Assembly (NCBI RefSeq): GCF_001592005.1
Contig: NZ_BCVZ01000003.1
Coordinates: 124,001 to 188,000, forward strand
Source of the DNA: Bacillus sonorensis NBRC 101234 = KCTC 13918
Lineage (GTDB): Bacteria; Bacillota; Bacilli; Bacillales; Bacillaceae
DNA length: 64,000 bases
Direction of reading: 5' to 3'
The notes beneath the pieces were generated by a model. It worked only from the letters and a program-made list of their open reading frames with translations, searched no databases and was not told where the DNA came from. The translations under genes and the position numbers were made by a program. Below, piece by piece: positions 43,829 to 55,021 of the stretch (the first letter of the stretch is position 1; each line of letters starts with the position of its first letter).

Positions 43829-45238
43829 TTATGACTCCGGTGTTTCCTTCTCTTCTCCCCAGGCTTCAGCATTCTTTAATCCAGGAATAGAGCTTGCTTT
43901 GAAAACCGGATTTTTCCCTTCTTTCCGCTGATCAGCATAATCCTTCAATACTTTGGCCGCGATTCCTGAAAGGAGCAGAATCGCAATCAGGTTAATAATC
44001 GCCATCACTCCCATAAATAAGTCCGCCATATCCCAGACAAGCTGGAAACCTGACAGCGAACCAAACATTACCATGGCGACCACGGCAATACGGTAAACGG
44101 TCATTGTGATTTTGCTCTTTTTAATAAATTCAATATTGGTTTCACCATAATAATAGTTTCCGACGATTGAGCTGAAAGCAAACAGGAAAATCGCCACGGC
44201 GACGAATACCGGCGCCCAGCTTCCGATATGATGCTGCATGGCCGCCTGTGTAATTTGAATGCCGTCAAGCTTTTTCCCAGGCGTCAAATTAAACAGGAGA
44301 ATCATAAAGGCTGTCGCACTGCAAATGACGATCGTGTCAAAGAATACGCCGAGTGTTTGAATAAAGCCCTGTTTAGCCGGGTGTGACACATGAGCCGTGG
44401 CGGCCGCGTTCGGGGCGCTCCCCATTCCGGCTTCGTTTGAGAAAAGACCGCGCTTGGCACCGATAATAATCATTCCTCCAAGCGACCCGCCTGCAACCTG
44501 CTCAATGCCAAATGCATCTTTTATAATCATCGCAAAAACGGACGGCAGCTCTGAAATGTTCACCAATACGACGTACAGAGCAAGAGCGAGATAAATAATC
44601 GCCATGACGGGAACAATCAATTGTGATACGGTAACAACCCGTTTCAGACCGCCGAAAATAATAAAGGCTGTTATGACGGCTAAAACAATTCCCACGATCG
44701 TTTTATCAAAATTGAAAGCCCCTTCCATTGAACCGACAATCGTATTGGCTTGTACAGCGTTAAAAATCAAGCCGAATGTAATCGTAATTAAAACGGCGAA
44801 TATAATCCCCAGCCATCTGGCGCCAAGCGCTTTTTCCATATAGTAGGCCGGACCTCCGCGAAAGTGGTCGCCGTCTTTTACCTTGTAGACTTGAGCCAAT
44901 GTACTTTCAACAAAGCTTGACGCCATCCCGACAAGCGCGACAATCCACATCCAGAAAACCGCTCCCGGCCCCCCTGTTGCAACAGCAAGCGCCACACCGG
45001 TAAGATTCCCCGTTCCAACGCGCGAAGCCGCTGAAATAAAAAATGCCTGCAGGGATGACACGCCTTTTCCTTTCTCCTTTTTTTCCCCAACGATTCTGAA
45101 CATCTCTATAAAAAATCGGAATTGGACAAATTTCAGCTTAAAAGTGAAATAAAGGCCCAGCCCTATTAATATATAAACTAAATAAGTCCAAATATACCCA
45201 CTCGGGACATTGATCACTTTGCTCAAAATTTCTTCCAT
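43829..45238 (-). CDS. alsT: Sodium:amino acid symporter AlsT
   Basis: A 469-residue AGCS-family symporter with about 11 helices. VGTGNLTGVALAVATGGPGA VFWMW is the family signature, and SNEAGMGSAPNAAATAHVSH P is the second conserved loop. B. subtilis AlsT transports glutamine with sodium. ATG 45238 follows AGGAGGGTG; the six upstream codons merely extend the frame. A TnrA/GlnR box between the -10 and the ribosome binding site suggests repression under nitrogen limitation. In B. subtilis it adjoins bglC. Confidence 0.93.
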   Translation of the reverse strand: MEEILSKVINVPSGYIWTYLVYILIGLGLYFTFKLKFVQFRFFIEMFRIVGEKKEKGKGVSSLQAFFISAASRVGTGNLTGVALAVATGGPGAVFWMWIVALVGMASSFVESTLAQVYKVKDGDHFRGGPAYYMEKALGARWLGIIFAVLITITFGLIFNAVQANTIVGSMEGAFNFDKTIVGIVLAVITAFIIFGGLKRVVTVSQLIVPVMAIIYLALALYVVLVNISELPSVFAMIIKDAFGIEQVAGGSLGGMIIIGAKRGLFSNEAGMGSAPNAAATAHVSHPAKQGFIQTLGVFFDTIVICSATAFMILLFNLTPGKKLDGIQITQAAMQHHIGSWAPVFVAVAIFLFAFSSIVGNYYYGETNIEFIKKSKITMTVYRIAVVAMVMFGSLSGFQLVWDMADLFMGVMAIINLIAILLLSGIAAKVLKDYADQRKEGKNPVFKASSIPGLKNAEAWGEEKETPES

Positions 45239-45267
45239 AGCACCCTCCTGAAACAAACAGATTTTGA

Positions 45268-45284
45268 TGTTAGGTTTCTTAACA
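45268..45284 (-). promoter_or_regulatory. TnrA/GlnR box of alsT
   Basis: TGTTAGGTTTCTTAACA matches TGTNA-N7-TNACA completely. The minus-strand -10 TATAAT lies at 45292-45297, so the box spans the start of transcription, a repressor position. Confidence 0.8.
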
Positions 45285-45553
45285 TGGTAGGATTATATCA
45301 TAATATTGACGGAAACATAAAAAATAGAAAATTCCGTCTTTTGAAACTCCTAATCCCTCCTCCTCCTTTTGACTATCGTCCCAATAGGCCCATTATAACA
45401 AATCAATCGATTTAATAAATTAAAAAAATCAGAAATATCTACACAAAGAAAAAATCTTGTCAATAAATCTGACTAAAATGTCACAAAAAAATCATCTTTT
45501 CTGATATCATATAATATGCTAAGATTATGAGATCAAAAGGGGGGTGAGAGCTG
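45285..45553. other. Divergent promoter region alsT / small membrane protein
   Basis: AT-rich, non-coding. It holds the alsT -10 and, near 45502-45512 (ATCATATAATATGC), a plus-strand -10 for the next gene. Confidence 0.5.
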
Positions 45554-45889
45554 ATGAAAAAGTCGTTGTTTCTGCAAATGTCTATGTTTTTCTTAGTCAT
45601 TGCAAGCCTTCATTCGTTCTCAATGCCCCATGTGCCTATGAGCCATCATGCACAGAAGGCGGCTGTTTCAGGCGATGAACTGCACGAACTGACAGCCGGC
45701 AAGCATGGTGAAGAAAAGGCTAAATCTTTATGGGATTCGCACGGGTTAAGAGATGAATTCATACTGCTCTTGATCCTGGCTGCGGCTTCTGCCCGGGTTT
45801 ATATTCTAAACCGGCTGAAAGAACATCTGAAGGCATTCATGCTGGCTGTTTTCTATCACTCTTCTTACGTTGATAAAGCACATGTTTAA
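45554..45889 (+). CDS. Hypothetical membrane protein, 111 residues
   Basis: MKKSLFLQMSMFFLVIASLH then SFSMPHVPMSHHAQKA: an N-terminal signal anchor followed by a His/Met-rich segment and a second hydrophobic stretch, EFILLLILAAASARVYIL. GGGGGTGAG precedes ATG. The His/Met stretch could bind a metal, but this is speculation. A 41-residue membrane peptide follows 38 bp downstream with its own ribosome binding site, so the two probably form an operon. No family recognised. Confidence 0.65.
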   Translation: MKKSLFLQMSMFFLVIASLHSFSMPHVPMSHHAQKAAVSGDELHELTAGKHGEEKAKSLWDSHGLRDEFILLLILAAASARVYILNRLKEHLKAFMLAVFYHSSYVDKAHV

Positions 45890-45927
45890 AAAACCATAAC
45901 CAACATAAAAAACGGGAGGTTTTAGAC

Positions 45928-46053
45928 ATGTTATTTATCATAAGAATGGTGATTATCGGACTCTTTTCATTGACAGCTTTAAATTTGTTCGTCTTCCAGG
46001 GAATTGAAGTCATGCACGCGATTACCGATCTTTTCGACCGCCAAGACAGCTAA
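45928..46053 (+). CDS. Small membrane peptide, 41 residues
   Basis: GGGAGG is 8 nt before ATG 45928. The peptide is one membrane helix (MLFIIRMVIIGLFSLTALNL FVFQGIEV) with a polar tail ending ITDLFDRQDS. Strong start signals and tight linkage to the 111-residue membrane protein support a real gene. Function unknown; small single-helix peptides often tune a larger membrane partner. Confidence 0.6.
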   Translation: MLFIIRMVIIGLFSLTALNLFVFQGIEVMHAITDLFDRQDS

Positions 46054-46110
46054 TTTAAAAAAGAAAACACTCGCCTTTGCAATGCCCCCAAAAAGTGAGG
46101 CAATAAAAAT

Positions 46111-46185
46111 TCATGAAGCAGTTTGATTGGCATGAGTCCGATATTGTTCCGGACTCATGCCTTTTCATTTGATCTTAATCCGGTT
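46111..46185 (-). pseudogene. IS3-family transposase OrfB, last codons
   Basis: The minus strand reads RIKIK-stop-KGMSPEQYRTHANQTAS and stops at 46111. This matches the conserved IS3-family ending R-I-x-x-x-L-K-G-M-S-P-x-x-Y-R, with the Leu codon changed to TGA. The rest of the element and its terminal repeats are not recognisable. Confidence 0.65.
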
Positions 46186-46461
46186 GTGAGTGATTTTTTA
46201 AAGGATAAAGATCGTCTTTTCTATGCGTCCCATCTCTCTAAGCGCCATGGCAGCCTTGTTCTGCCGAGTATAAAAACCAAGCTTACCCATAATAAGCGCA
46301 CTGGACACCTTCCCCTCTCGAATAGAATGTGCCATCCAAAAGACACTCTATCAATATCGTTATACTCATCGAAATGTCGAAAGGATTGTCGCTCGTATCA
46401 AGAGCCCAGTCGCGAGAGCTGTCTTTGCCGATTGGGATGCAACGTTTCGGAAATTTTGTAA
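46186..46461 (+). pseudogene. Decayed ORF of unknown family
   Basis: FLKDKDRLFYASHLSKRHGS LVLPSIKTKLTHNKRTG reads in one frame; after a shift AIQKTLYQYRYTHRNVERIV ARIKSPVARAVFADWDATFR KFCK continues to a stop. Coding-like, no start site, at least one frameshift. Family not recognised. Confidence 0.4.
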
Positions 46462-47581
<1,120 letters not shown>

Positions 47582-47650
47582 GTTTGAAATTTTAGAAGAT
47601 CATAGTTTGTTTCACAACTTGAACGTATAAGCTGAACGAATTTCTTTCAA

Positions 47651-47681
47651 ATATGGAGGGGGAAGTTTTCCGCCTCCATAT
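47651..47681 (+). terminator. Hairpin after budC
   Basis: ATATGGAGG/CCTCCATAT with internal GGAA/TTCC pairing. No T-run follows, so termination is less certain. Confidence 0.5.
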
Positions 47682-47817
47682 CATGTTCACGATTTGTATA
47701 TGATGAATACAAAAGCATCTTCACTTTTGAAACCCCTGTTTCAAAATGCACTAGTGCAAAGATTTCCCCTGCGATAAGCGGTGCCCAAGATAGCTTCTTT
47801 TAATTCCACTCCAAACC

Positions 47818-49224
47818 TCATAGGTTTATCTGGGCGCTTTTTGCGTTAACTTGTCTATTTTCTCCATTTTTCTCAATTTCCTCTAAACTGCGGCCTCGAG
47901 TTTCAGGGACGCGTGTCCGGATAAATACAACTCCAAGTAAACAAATCACACCGAAGATTGCAAACACAGCTTCTTGAGACATCGAAGCGGTCATAATAGG
48001 AAATAGCAATCCAACCAAGAAAGAACCAATCCAGTTAAATGATGAAGCTAATCCAGACGCACGCCCGCGAATTGCCAGCGGGAAAATTTCTCCAACTATG
48101 ACCCAAGTTAAAGGAGCCCACGTGAATGAATAAAGTGCTACATAGATACTTAAAAAGACAACCATCATCATCGGATTTGCATTAGGAATTAATATATTCA
48201 ATATTGCCGGCAAAATAAAGGATAGCCCCATAATTGTTCCGCCTACTGTTAATAAAGTACGGCGATTAAATTTATCAGCAATCATCAGGAATATTAATGA
48301 ACCTAGTACGAGAATAACTCCTTGAATAATTGGCCACATCAACGCTGAACTTGCTGCATTCCCTGTTGCTTTTTCTACAATCAAAGGAATATAATAAAAA
48401 ATTGCGTTTGCACCCTGGAATTGTTGAAAAGCAGCAACACCCACACCGGCAATTAATAAAAAACGATATTTATTACTTAAAAGTGTAGCCCATGATGCTT
48501 TTTGATTTGCCTTTGTTTCCTCTCTGGCAGTTTCTTGAATTTGCGTTATTTCAGAATCAATCTCTTCTTTGTTAGAGCGAATATAGCTCAACACCTTGCG
48601 AGCTTCATCAAGTTTATTGTTCTTTATTAAAAAACGTGGTGATTCAGGTAACTTTAACATTCCAACATATAAGATCAAGGCAGGTACGGCAGCCAAACCA
48701 AGCATCAACCGCCATGCCATTGTTTCCGGTAAATCTTTCAATAGAAAATCAACAATGTAAGAAAGCAACATTCCAGAAACAATCATTGTTTGATTAATTC
48801 CTGACAGACGTCCACGCAAACGTGCAGGCGCCATTTCCGACATATAGGCTGGGACCAACGCAGAAGCAGCACCAACGGCCAATCCCAATAAAACCCGAGA
48901 AACAATCAAAAATAGTATCCCATTATGAGGTGCTATTCCTGACAAAATGGATCCAACAACAAAAATTAAAGCGGAAATTAAAATCATTTTGCGCCGTCCC
49001 AAACGATCAGAAAGTTGTCCGGCCAGGGCGCCTCCAAAAATAGCTCCTAACATCACCGAAGAGGTAATCCAGCCAATAACCCCGGCGTTGTCTTGAAGGT
49101 TCCAATCATGTTGCAGAAAAGGCAAAGCACCCGTCATAACGCCGATATCATAACCGAAAAGAATGCCGGCAAAAGCCCCAAAAAAATAAATGAAGCCACT
49201 TGAGATTTTCTTATCATTAACCAT
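47818..49224 (-). CDS. Sugar:proton symporter of the MFS (arabinose/xylose type)
   Basis: A 468-residue, 12-helix sugar porter. Signatures are GGALAGQLSDRLGRRKM (loop 2-3), VPAYMSEMAPARLRGRLSGI, PESPRFLI, and RTRVPETRGRSLEEIE near the end. It resembles AraE/AraT-type L-arabinose symporters. GAGGAGGG precedes ATG 49224. It follows araA on the same strand, separated by 288 bp that contain cre-like sites, so it may have its own catabolite-repressed promoter. Sugar specificity is inferred from context. Confidence 0.87.
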   Translation of the reverse strand: MVNDKKISSGFIYFFGAFAGILFGYDIGVMTGALPFLQHDWNLQDNAGVIGWITSSVMLGAIFGGALAGQLSDRLGRRKMILISALIFVVGSILSGIAPHNGILFLIVSRVLLGLAVGAASALVPAYMSEMAPARLRGRLSGINQTMIVSGMLLSYIVDFLLKDLPETMAWRLMLGLAAVPALILYVGMLKLPESPRFLIKNNKLDEARKVLSYIRSNKEEIDSEITQIQETAREETKANQKASWATLLSNKYRFLLIAGVGVAAFQQFQGANAIFYYIPLIVEKATGNAASSALMWPIIQGVILVLGSLIFLMIADKFNRRTLLTVGGTIMGLSFILPAILNILIPNANPMMMVVFLSIYVALYSFTWAPLTWVIVGEIFPLAIRGRASGLASSFNWIGSFLVGLLFPIMTASMSQEAVFAIFGVICLLGVVFIRTRVPETRGRSLEEIEKNGENRQVNAKSAQINL

Positions 49225-49304
49225 TAAAGTTCCCTCCTCAAGGTTGAAATTATATTGTGCAAAAATCCCACCACCAAAACTATTGATGGCTTTTTAGGAA
49301 ATAA

Positions 49305-49318
49305 TAAAAGCGCTTTCA
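49305..49318 (-). promoter_or_regulatory. cre site (CcpA) upstream of the sugar transporter
   Basis: On the minus strand TGAAAGCGCTTTTA, close to the consensus TGWAANCGNTNWCA. Located 80 bp before the transporter start. Confidence 0.7.
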
Positions 49319-49420
49319 AACCGCAAATACATGCTAGGATATTATTTGTTGGGACTTCTCCCTAAATCTCAAGGTTTTATTCGCCTATTATTAAACGCTT
49401 TCAATTTTTCCTGAACATCA

Positions 49421-49434
49421 CGATAACGCTTACA
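49421..49434 (-). promoter_or_regulatory. Second cre-like site
   Basis: TGTAAGCGTTATCG on the minus strand, one mismatch from the cre consensus. A weaker third candidate, TGAAAGCGTTTAAT, is at 49390-49403. Confidence 0.55.
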
Positions 49435-49512
49435 AAATCATAAATATTTTGAAATCTGATATACCTATTTTTCACCTCCAAGGAAGCAGAACCTCCTCGG
49501 AGGTTAGAGGCA

Positions 49513-50937
49513 TTACTTAATCACTACATATTCCAGGTCAACCAGCTTTGCATAAGTGATCATTTGGTCTGTTGTTACATTCAATGAAACAACTGTATGG
49601 TGACCGCCGCCATTCTCAAGCCATGCTTTCACTCCATCTTGGAAGTTAGGTTTCACTTCCCAAAGTACCCGTGCCACTGGAAGGTTTGGTGCTGGAACAG
49701 TTGGTTCATATGCAGAAACTTCGTTAATCAACAGTTTGTAATGCGTACCAAAGTCTGCCATTGAAACAACCACACCATCTCCTGCTTTTCCGTCGAACAC
49801 TAAGCGTGCTGGGTCTTCACGATCACCAATACCTAATGGAGATACGATAATTTTTGGTTTGTTGCTTGCTAAAGATGGGTCAACTTCAAGCATATGTGAT
49901 TGAAGGATTGATTCTTGACCGGCAGCTAATTCATATGTGTAGTCTTCCATAAAGCCAGTTGATTGGTTGCGGCTCATCACTTTGAGTAAGCGATCGAGCG
50001 CTGCAGTTTTCCAATCTCCTTCACCAGCAAAGCCATATCCTTGCGCCATCAATCGCTGGACGGCAAGACCTGGAAGTTGTTTCATTCCATATAAATCTTC
50101 AAAGTTAGTTGTGAAGGCATTGTAACCACCATCATCCAAGAAACGTTTAATGGCGATTTCATAGCTTGCTTGTACTTTTACGCTCTTCTCCCAATCTTGC
50201 TGACTGTAAGTACCATAATCAAATTCATAAAGGTCTGCGTATTCTGCAAACAAATCATTAATTTCTTTATCTGTAACCGCATTCACGTATTGAACAAGAT
50301 CACCAATACCAAAGTAATCAACTGTCCAGCCAAATTGAATTTGCGCTTCAACCTTATCCCCTTCGGTAACAGCAACGTTACGCATGTTGTCACCAAAACG
50401 AGCGACCTTGATGTTGAAGCTTTCGTTATAAGCAACCGCTACGTCCATCCATTCTGCAATTTGCTGTTGCACTTCAGGGCGCTCCCAATAACCCACGACA
50501 ACTTTATTTTGTTTTTTCAAGCGGGCATTGATAAAACCATATTCACGGTCACCATGAGCAGATTGGTTTAGGTTCATAAAGTCCATGTCAATCGTTGTCC
50601 ATGGAATACTTTCATTAAATTGTGTCGCTAAATGAAGTAATGGTTTTTGTAATAATTTTGTTCCGCGAATCCACATTTTTGCAGGTGAGAAAGTATGCAT
50701 CCAAGTGATGACACCGGCTACTTCGTCACGATAGTTTACTTCTTTCATGATGCTTGTGATTTTATCAGCACTAACAGCTAAATCTTGCAATACAAGCGGG
50801 TATGGCAAAACAGCGCTTTCATTTAATGCATCGGTCATGGCTTGTGCGTGTGCTCTGACTTCTGCTAACGTTTCTTCCCCATAAAGATGTTGTGAACCTA
50901 CGACAAACCAAAATTCTTTTTTCCCTGTTGTTAACAT
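49513..50937 (-). CDS. araA: L-arabinose isomerase
   Basis: A 474-residue enzyme converting L-arabinose to L-ribulose in the cytoplasm. [16 protein letters not shown] is the usual start; [31 protein letters not shown] and [10 protein letters not shown] carry the substrate and Mn2+ site residues (Glu in GEGDW and in MEDYT, His in GGGHH). AGAGGG precedes ATG. Third gene of araB-araD-araA. It seems closer to the lactobacillus-type enzymes than to B. subtilis AraA, by memory of sequence only. Confidence 0.95.
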   Translation of the reverse strand: MLTTGKKEFWFVVGSQHLYGEETLAEVRAHAQAMTDALNESAVLPYPLVLQDLAVSADKITSIMKEVNYRDEVAGVITWMHTFSPAKMWIRGTKLLQKPLLHLATQFNESIPWTTIDMDFMNLNQSAHGDREYGFINARLKKQNKVVVGYWERPEVQQQIAEWMDVAVAYNESFNIKVARFGDNMRNVAVTEGDKVEAQIQFGWTVDYFGIGDLVQYVNAVTDKEINDLFAEYADLYEFDYGTYSQQDWEKSVKVQASYEIAIKRFLDDGGYNAFTTNFEDLYGMKQLPGLAVQRLMAQGYGFAGEGDWKTAALDRLLKVMSRNQSTGFMEDYTYELAAGQESILQSHMLEVDPSLASNKPKIIVSPLGIGDREDPARLVFDGKAGDGVVVSMADFGTHYKLLINEVSAYEPTVPAPNLPVARVLWEVKPNFQDGVKAWLENGGGHHTVVSLNVTTDQMITYAKLVDLEYVVIK

Positions 50938-50992
50938 AATAACCCTCTTTTCTTAAATTAATGGGATAATTGATAGTTTGATAGAATTGATA

Positions 50993-51688
50993 TTACTTTT
51001 GACCATAATAAGCATTTTTACCGTGTTTTCGTAAATAATGTTTATCTAAAATACGTTGTGGCAATTCTTTTGCAAAAAGATTTAATTCTCGTGTAAATAA
51101 ATTCATTTTCGCAACTTCGTCCAACACCACACTATTCAATACTGCTGATTTTACATCTTTGCCCCAAGTAAATGGACCATGACCATGAAGTAAGACACCA
51201 GGAACAGCTAAAATATCTAACCCACGCTCTTCAAATGTTTCGATGATTACATTACCTGTTTCTACTTCGTAACCACGATCAATCTCCTCTTGTGTCAAGT
51301 AACGGGCACATGGTACGGAACCATAGAATGTGTCTGCATGAGTGGTCCCCATCGCTGGAACATCAAGGCCTGCTTGAGCCCAGATTGTCGCCCAAGTTGA
51401 ATGAGTGTGTACAATTCCTCCAATTTCAGGGTAATGGTTATAAAGTACTGCGTGAGTCGCTGTATCTGATGAAGGCCTCAACTCTCCCTCAACAACATTG
51501 CCATCTAAATCAACAACCACCATATCACTAGCTTTCATCGTTTCATAATCAACACCACTGGGTTTGATAACGAATAAACCGGTTTCACGGTCAATGGCAC
51601 TTGCATTTCCCCATGTGTATTTCACGAGTCCATATTTAGGCAAGTCCAAATTTGCTTGAAATACTTCTTCTTTCAGTTGTTCTAACAC
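50993..51688 (-). CDS. araD: L-ribulose-5-phosphate 4-epimerase
   Basis: A 231-residue class II aldolase-type epimerase converting L-ribulose 5-phosphate to D-xylulose 5-phosphate. [15 protein letters not shown], and the zinc-site pieces [18 protein letters not shown] and HGHGPFTWG are intact. GTG 51688 follows GGGGGG. It lies 22 bp after araB and 55 bp before araA. Confidence 0.94.
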   Translation of the reverse strand: MLEQLKEEVFQANLDLPKYGLVKYTWGNASAIDRETGLFVIKPSGVDYETMKASDMVVVDLDGNVVEGELRPSSDTATHAVLYNHYPEIGGIVHTHSTWATIWAQAGLDVPAMGTTHADTFYGSVPCARYLTQEEIDRGYEVETGNVIIETFEERGLDILAVPGVLLHGHGPFTWGKDVKSAVLNSVVLDEVAKMNLFTRELNLFAKELPQRILDKHYLRKHGKNAYYGQK

Positions 51689-51710
51689 GTCAATCCCCCC
51701 ATCTTTCCAC

Positions 51711-53321
51711 TCATAAAATCAAATGATCTACAGCGGCCTGCTCAATCATTAAACCTTTTTTGTACCGTTCGATAAATGCTTCAAATCCTTCAACATCTAA
51801 TTGATCAGGGTAAATTTCTTGCCCATCAGCCTCTTGAAAGACTCTTTTGTCGAGGAAGTCTTCTAAGCTTTCTTCTTGATCTTTGTTCATCATGTAAGAA
51901 GCAAGAATAGCCATTCCCCATGCACCGCCTTCTCCGGCTGTCGCCATAACTGATACTGGCGTATTCATTGCAGCTGCAACAATTTTTTGTCCAACAAGAG
52001 GGGTTTTGAATAAACCACCATGAGCTAAAATGCTGTCAATTGCAACATTTTCTTCTTTTGTCAAAATATCCATTCCGATTTTCAAAGCAGCAAAAGCTGT
52101 AAAAAGGTGTGTCCGCATGAAGTTTGCTAAATTGAAACGACTCTCTGGTGAGCGGACAAATAATGGCCGGCCTTCTTCTAATCCTGTAATATTTTCACCG
52201 GAGAAATAACCGTAGCTTAGTAAACCACCGCCATCTGAGTCGGCTTCCAAAGCTTTATTTAACATCACTTCGAATAATTTATTCGTTTCAACCTTTTGTC
52301 CCATTGCCTCAAAAAATTCACGGAACAATCCTAGCCAAGCATTAATATCACTTGAGCAGTTATTCGCATGAACCATTCCAACCGGACTGCCGTTTGGTGT
52401 TGTTACCAAATCAATTTCCGGATATACTTTTGAAAGTTCTTTCTCTAATACAATCATGGCAAAAACTGAAGTTCCTACTGAGATGTTTCCAGTGCGTTTC
52501 CTCACACTATTCGTAGCAACCATTCCTGTTCCAGCATCGCCTTCTGGTGGACAAATTGGAATGCCTGGTTGTAAATTTTTTGATTGATCCAGAATTTTCG
52601 CACCAATTTCGGTTAATTCACCTGCTTGCTCGCCTGAAATATAAACTTTGGGGAGAATATCCTTCAGCTTCCAAGGATAACCTTTGATCGAAATCAGTTC
52701 ATCAAACTGCTTGACCATCGATTCGTTGTAATTTTGCGTTGATTCATCAATTGGGAACATGCCCGAAGCATCTCCAATGCCAATTGCTTTATTACCAGTC
52801 AGTAACCAGTGAATGTACCCGGCTAAAGTGGTGATATAATCAATGCGAGGCAAATGCTTCTCTTCATTTAATATCGCTTGATAAAGGTGAGCAATACTCC
52901 ACCGTTCAGGGATATTGAATTGAAATTGATCAGTTAATTCTTTTGCTGCAGCACTGGTTGTTGAGTTGCGCCAAGTTCGAAACGGAACAAGCAGCTCCCC
53001 TGTGTTGTCAAAAGCCATATACCCATGCATCATTGCAGAAAATCCAATAGAACCAATTTTGCGAATGGTGATGCCATAATTTCGTTCAACTTCTTTCTTC
53101 ATTTCACTGTAAGCTGTTTGCAATCCAGTGATAATATCTACTAAGTTGTACGTCCAAAATCCATCTTCCAAGAGGTTTTCCCACTCATAGCTTCCAGATG
53201 CGATTGTTTCAAAACTACTATCAATCAACACTGCTTTAATACGTGTGGATCCGAATTCGATTCCAAGTGATGTTTCTCCCTCAGTTATCGCTTGTTTGAT
53301 GTTTACTCGATTCGTTTTCAC
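51711..53321 (-). CDS. araB: Ribulokinase of the FGGY family (lactobacillus-type AraB)
   Basis: A 536-residue carbohydrate kinase. [16 protein letters not shown] is the first phosphate-binding loop, [10 protein letters not shown] and [15 protein letters not shown] follow, and [16 protein letters not shown] is the C-terminal signature. GTG 53321 follows GAGGGGAG. It phosphorylates L-ribulose. The start and length differ from B. subtilis AraB (about 560 residues), and resemble AraB of lactobacilli as I remember it. First gene of the operon, with an AraR-type operator upstream. Confidence 0.88.
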   Translation of the reverse strand: MKTNRVNIKQAITEGETSLGIEFGSTRIKAVLIDSSFETIASGSYEWENLLEDGFWTYNLVDIITGLQTAYSEMKKEVERNYGITIRKIGSIGFSAMMHGYMAFDNTGELLVPFRTWRNSTTSAAAKELTDQFQFNIPERWSIAHLYQAILNEEKHLPRIDYITTLAGYIHWLLTGNKAIGIGDASGMFPIDESTQNYNESMVKQFDELISIKGYPWKLKDILPKVYISGEQAGELTEIGAKILDQSKNLQPGIPICPPEGDAGTGMVATNSVRKRTGNISVGTSVFAMIVLEKELSKVYPEIDLVTTPNGSPVGMVHANNCSSDINAWLGLFREFFEAMGQKVETNKLFEVMLNKALEADSDGGGLLSYGYFSGENITGLEEGRPLFVRSPESRFNLANFMRTHLFTAFAALKIGMDILTKEENVAIDSILAHGGLFKTPLVGQKIVAAAMNTPVSVMATAGEGGAWGMAILASYMMNKDQEESLEDFLDKRVFQEADGQEIYPDQLDVEGFEAFIERYKKGLMIEQAAVDHLIL

Positions 53322-53410
53322 GTTACTCCCCTCTCTGATAGCGATTTCAAAATTAATCGAAAGAAGGCGCTTTCTTTTTCGCTTAACTTTATTAACAACC
53401 TTAGTATATT

Positions 53411-53426
53411 TTTTGTACGTACATTT
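53411..53426. promoter_or_regulatory. AraR operator
   Basis: TTTTGTACGTACATTT contains the TTGTACGTACA core of the B. subtilis AraR operator. It lies about 90 bp upstream of araB in the araB-araR intergenic region. Confidence 0.85.
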
Positions 53427-53665
53427 GTCAACGAATAATAAAATATGTTCATATAAATATCACAACGATATTTCTGTTATTTTTCTCTTCATGTTTATAA
53501 TAAAAGGTATTTGTATAACATAAAACCTAAAGAAAAAATATAATTGCTTGTTAATTTAAATAGGTGGAATCTTTTAATTCATTCAAAGCCATGATAAAAT
53601 ATGTCCACACAAATAATTCAATTAAAAAAATTAGAATGCGAACAACTATGAAAGAAGTGAGTGAA

Positions 53666-54757
53666 ATGAAACCAAAGTATAAGGTCATCATTGATGATAT
53701 AAAAAGTAAAATTCTTTCAGGAGTTTACAGCGTAGGAGAACAAATTCCTACTGAATCCGCCATACAAGAAGAGTACAAAGTTAGCCGGCACACTGTTCGA
53801 AAGGCCATTTTAGAACTATCGAACGAGGGATTCTTAAGAAGTGAAAAAGGGTCTGGCACTTATGTTAGTAACCAGTATCAATCAAAATCTGGCGTGAATT
53901 CCAATAATAAAACAATCGGTGTAATCACGACCTACATTTCTGATTACATTTTCCCCTCAATTATTCGTGGAATTGAAGGGAGATTGAATGAGGCTAATTA
54001 TTCGTTACTATTAGCTAGTACAAATAATGATGTCGAACAAGAAAAAAAAGCTCTGGAAATGATGTTGTCATATGGCGTAGATGGTTTGATTGTTGAACCT
54101 ACGAAAAGCAATCTATACAATCCCAATATTGCTTACTACCTATCGTTCAAGGAACAGGATATTCCTTTCATCATGATCAATGCTTATTATGAAGAATTAG
54201 AAGTTCCTTTTCTTTGTCTCGATGACGTGCAGTCTAGCTATCTCGCTACAAAAGAATTAATATCAAGAGGACATACACGAATTGGACTCATTTCAAAAGA
54301 GGATGATTTACAAGGAAAGTATCGAATGAAGGGGTATATAAAAGCGCTTGGCGAAGCCAAATTGCGATTTCAACCAGAGCATGTGCTTTCGTACAATACA
54401 GAGACGAAGCTGGACCTATACACAAACCTGAAGAAGTTCCTAAATGAAAATAGAGACGTGTTGACTGCAATTGTTTGCTATAACGACGAAGTAGGGTTGG
54501 AAGTAGCAAATGTATGCAGACAACTTAATATTTCTATCCCAGACAAATTATCAATTATTGGTCAGGACAATTCGTATATTGCCAAAAATGCGAATATCAA
54601 ACTAACAACATTGACACACCCTCAAGAACAAATGGGGCGCGATGCAGCTGATTGGGTCATTAAGAAATTACAAGGAAAGAAGGATTTGCCAAACGAAACC
54701 TATTATCAACCGGTGTTAATTGAAGGCGAAACTGTAAAAGAGTTAGAAGTACAATAA
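53666..54757 (+). CDS. araR: AraR, arabinose-responsive repressor
   Basis: A 363-residue chimeric repressor: GntR-type winged helix (GVYSVGEQIPTESAIQEEYK VSRHTVRKAI, then GSGTYVSN) fused to a LacI/GalR-type sugar-binding domain (KTIGVITTYISDYIFPSIIR GIE, and ISIPDKLSIIGQDNS). ATG 53666 is chosen after AAGTGAG; the upstream 34 codons overlap the promoter region. It represses ara genes until L-arabinose binds. It is divergent from araBDA with an AraR box between. Confidence 0.93.
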   Translation: MKPKYKVIIDDIKSKILSGVYSVGEQIPTESAIQEEYKVSRHTVRKAILELSNEGFLRSEKGSGTYVSNQYQSKSGVNSNNKTIGVITTYISDYIFPSIIRGIEGRLNEANYSLLLASTNNDVEQEKKALEMMLSYGVDGLIVEPTKSNLYNPNIAYYLSFKEQDIPFIMINAYYEELEVPFLCLDDVQSSYLATKELISRGHTRIGLISKEDDLQGKYRMKGYIKALGEAKLRFQPEHVLSYNTETKLDLYTNLKKFLNENRDVLTAIVCYNDEVGLEVANVCRQLNISIPDKLSIIGQDNSYIAKNANIKLTTLTHPQEQMGRDAADWVIKKLQGKKDLPNETYYQPVLIEGETVKELEVQ

Positions 54758-54775
54758 TCTTGGTGTGAACAAGGA

Positions 54776-54824
54776 AACCCAGTCCATCTTCACTAAAGGC
54801 GTGAACATGGACTGGGTTGTTTTA
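54776..54824 (+). terminator. Intrinsic terminator of araR
   Basis: AACCCAGTCCAT/ATGGACTGGGTT, 12-bp stem with an 18-nt loop, then GTTTT. Between here and parC (54825-55021) nothing else is recognised. Confidence 0.8.
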
Positions 54825-55021
54825 CTCTGTTATCAAATAAGCAGAGAGACCTTTCATATATTTGACGCTTACTCAGCACTACAAAAAAATACGTTGTAAC
54901 GGCACAACATTATATATTCAAAAAATAAGGGACTCTGCTCTAAGTATTCACTGGTGTGTTAGCTTGATAGGCATGTGTGATGCCCCTGGATATTGAATTA
55001 CAATTGGGGTGCAGGTCGATT

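Noticed and set aside
46123..46461. Plus-strand ORF of 112 codons as an intact gene
   Set aside because: Its first part is the reverse complement of an IS3 transposase end, and the second half shifts frame; treated as debris.
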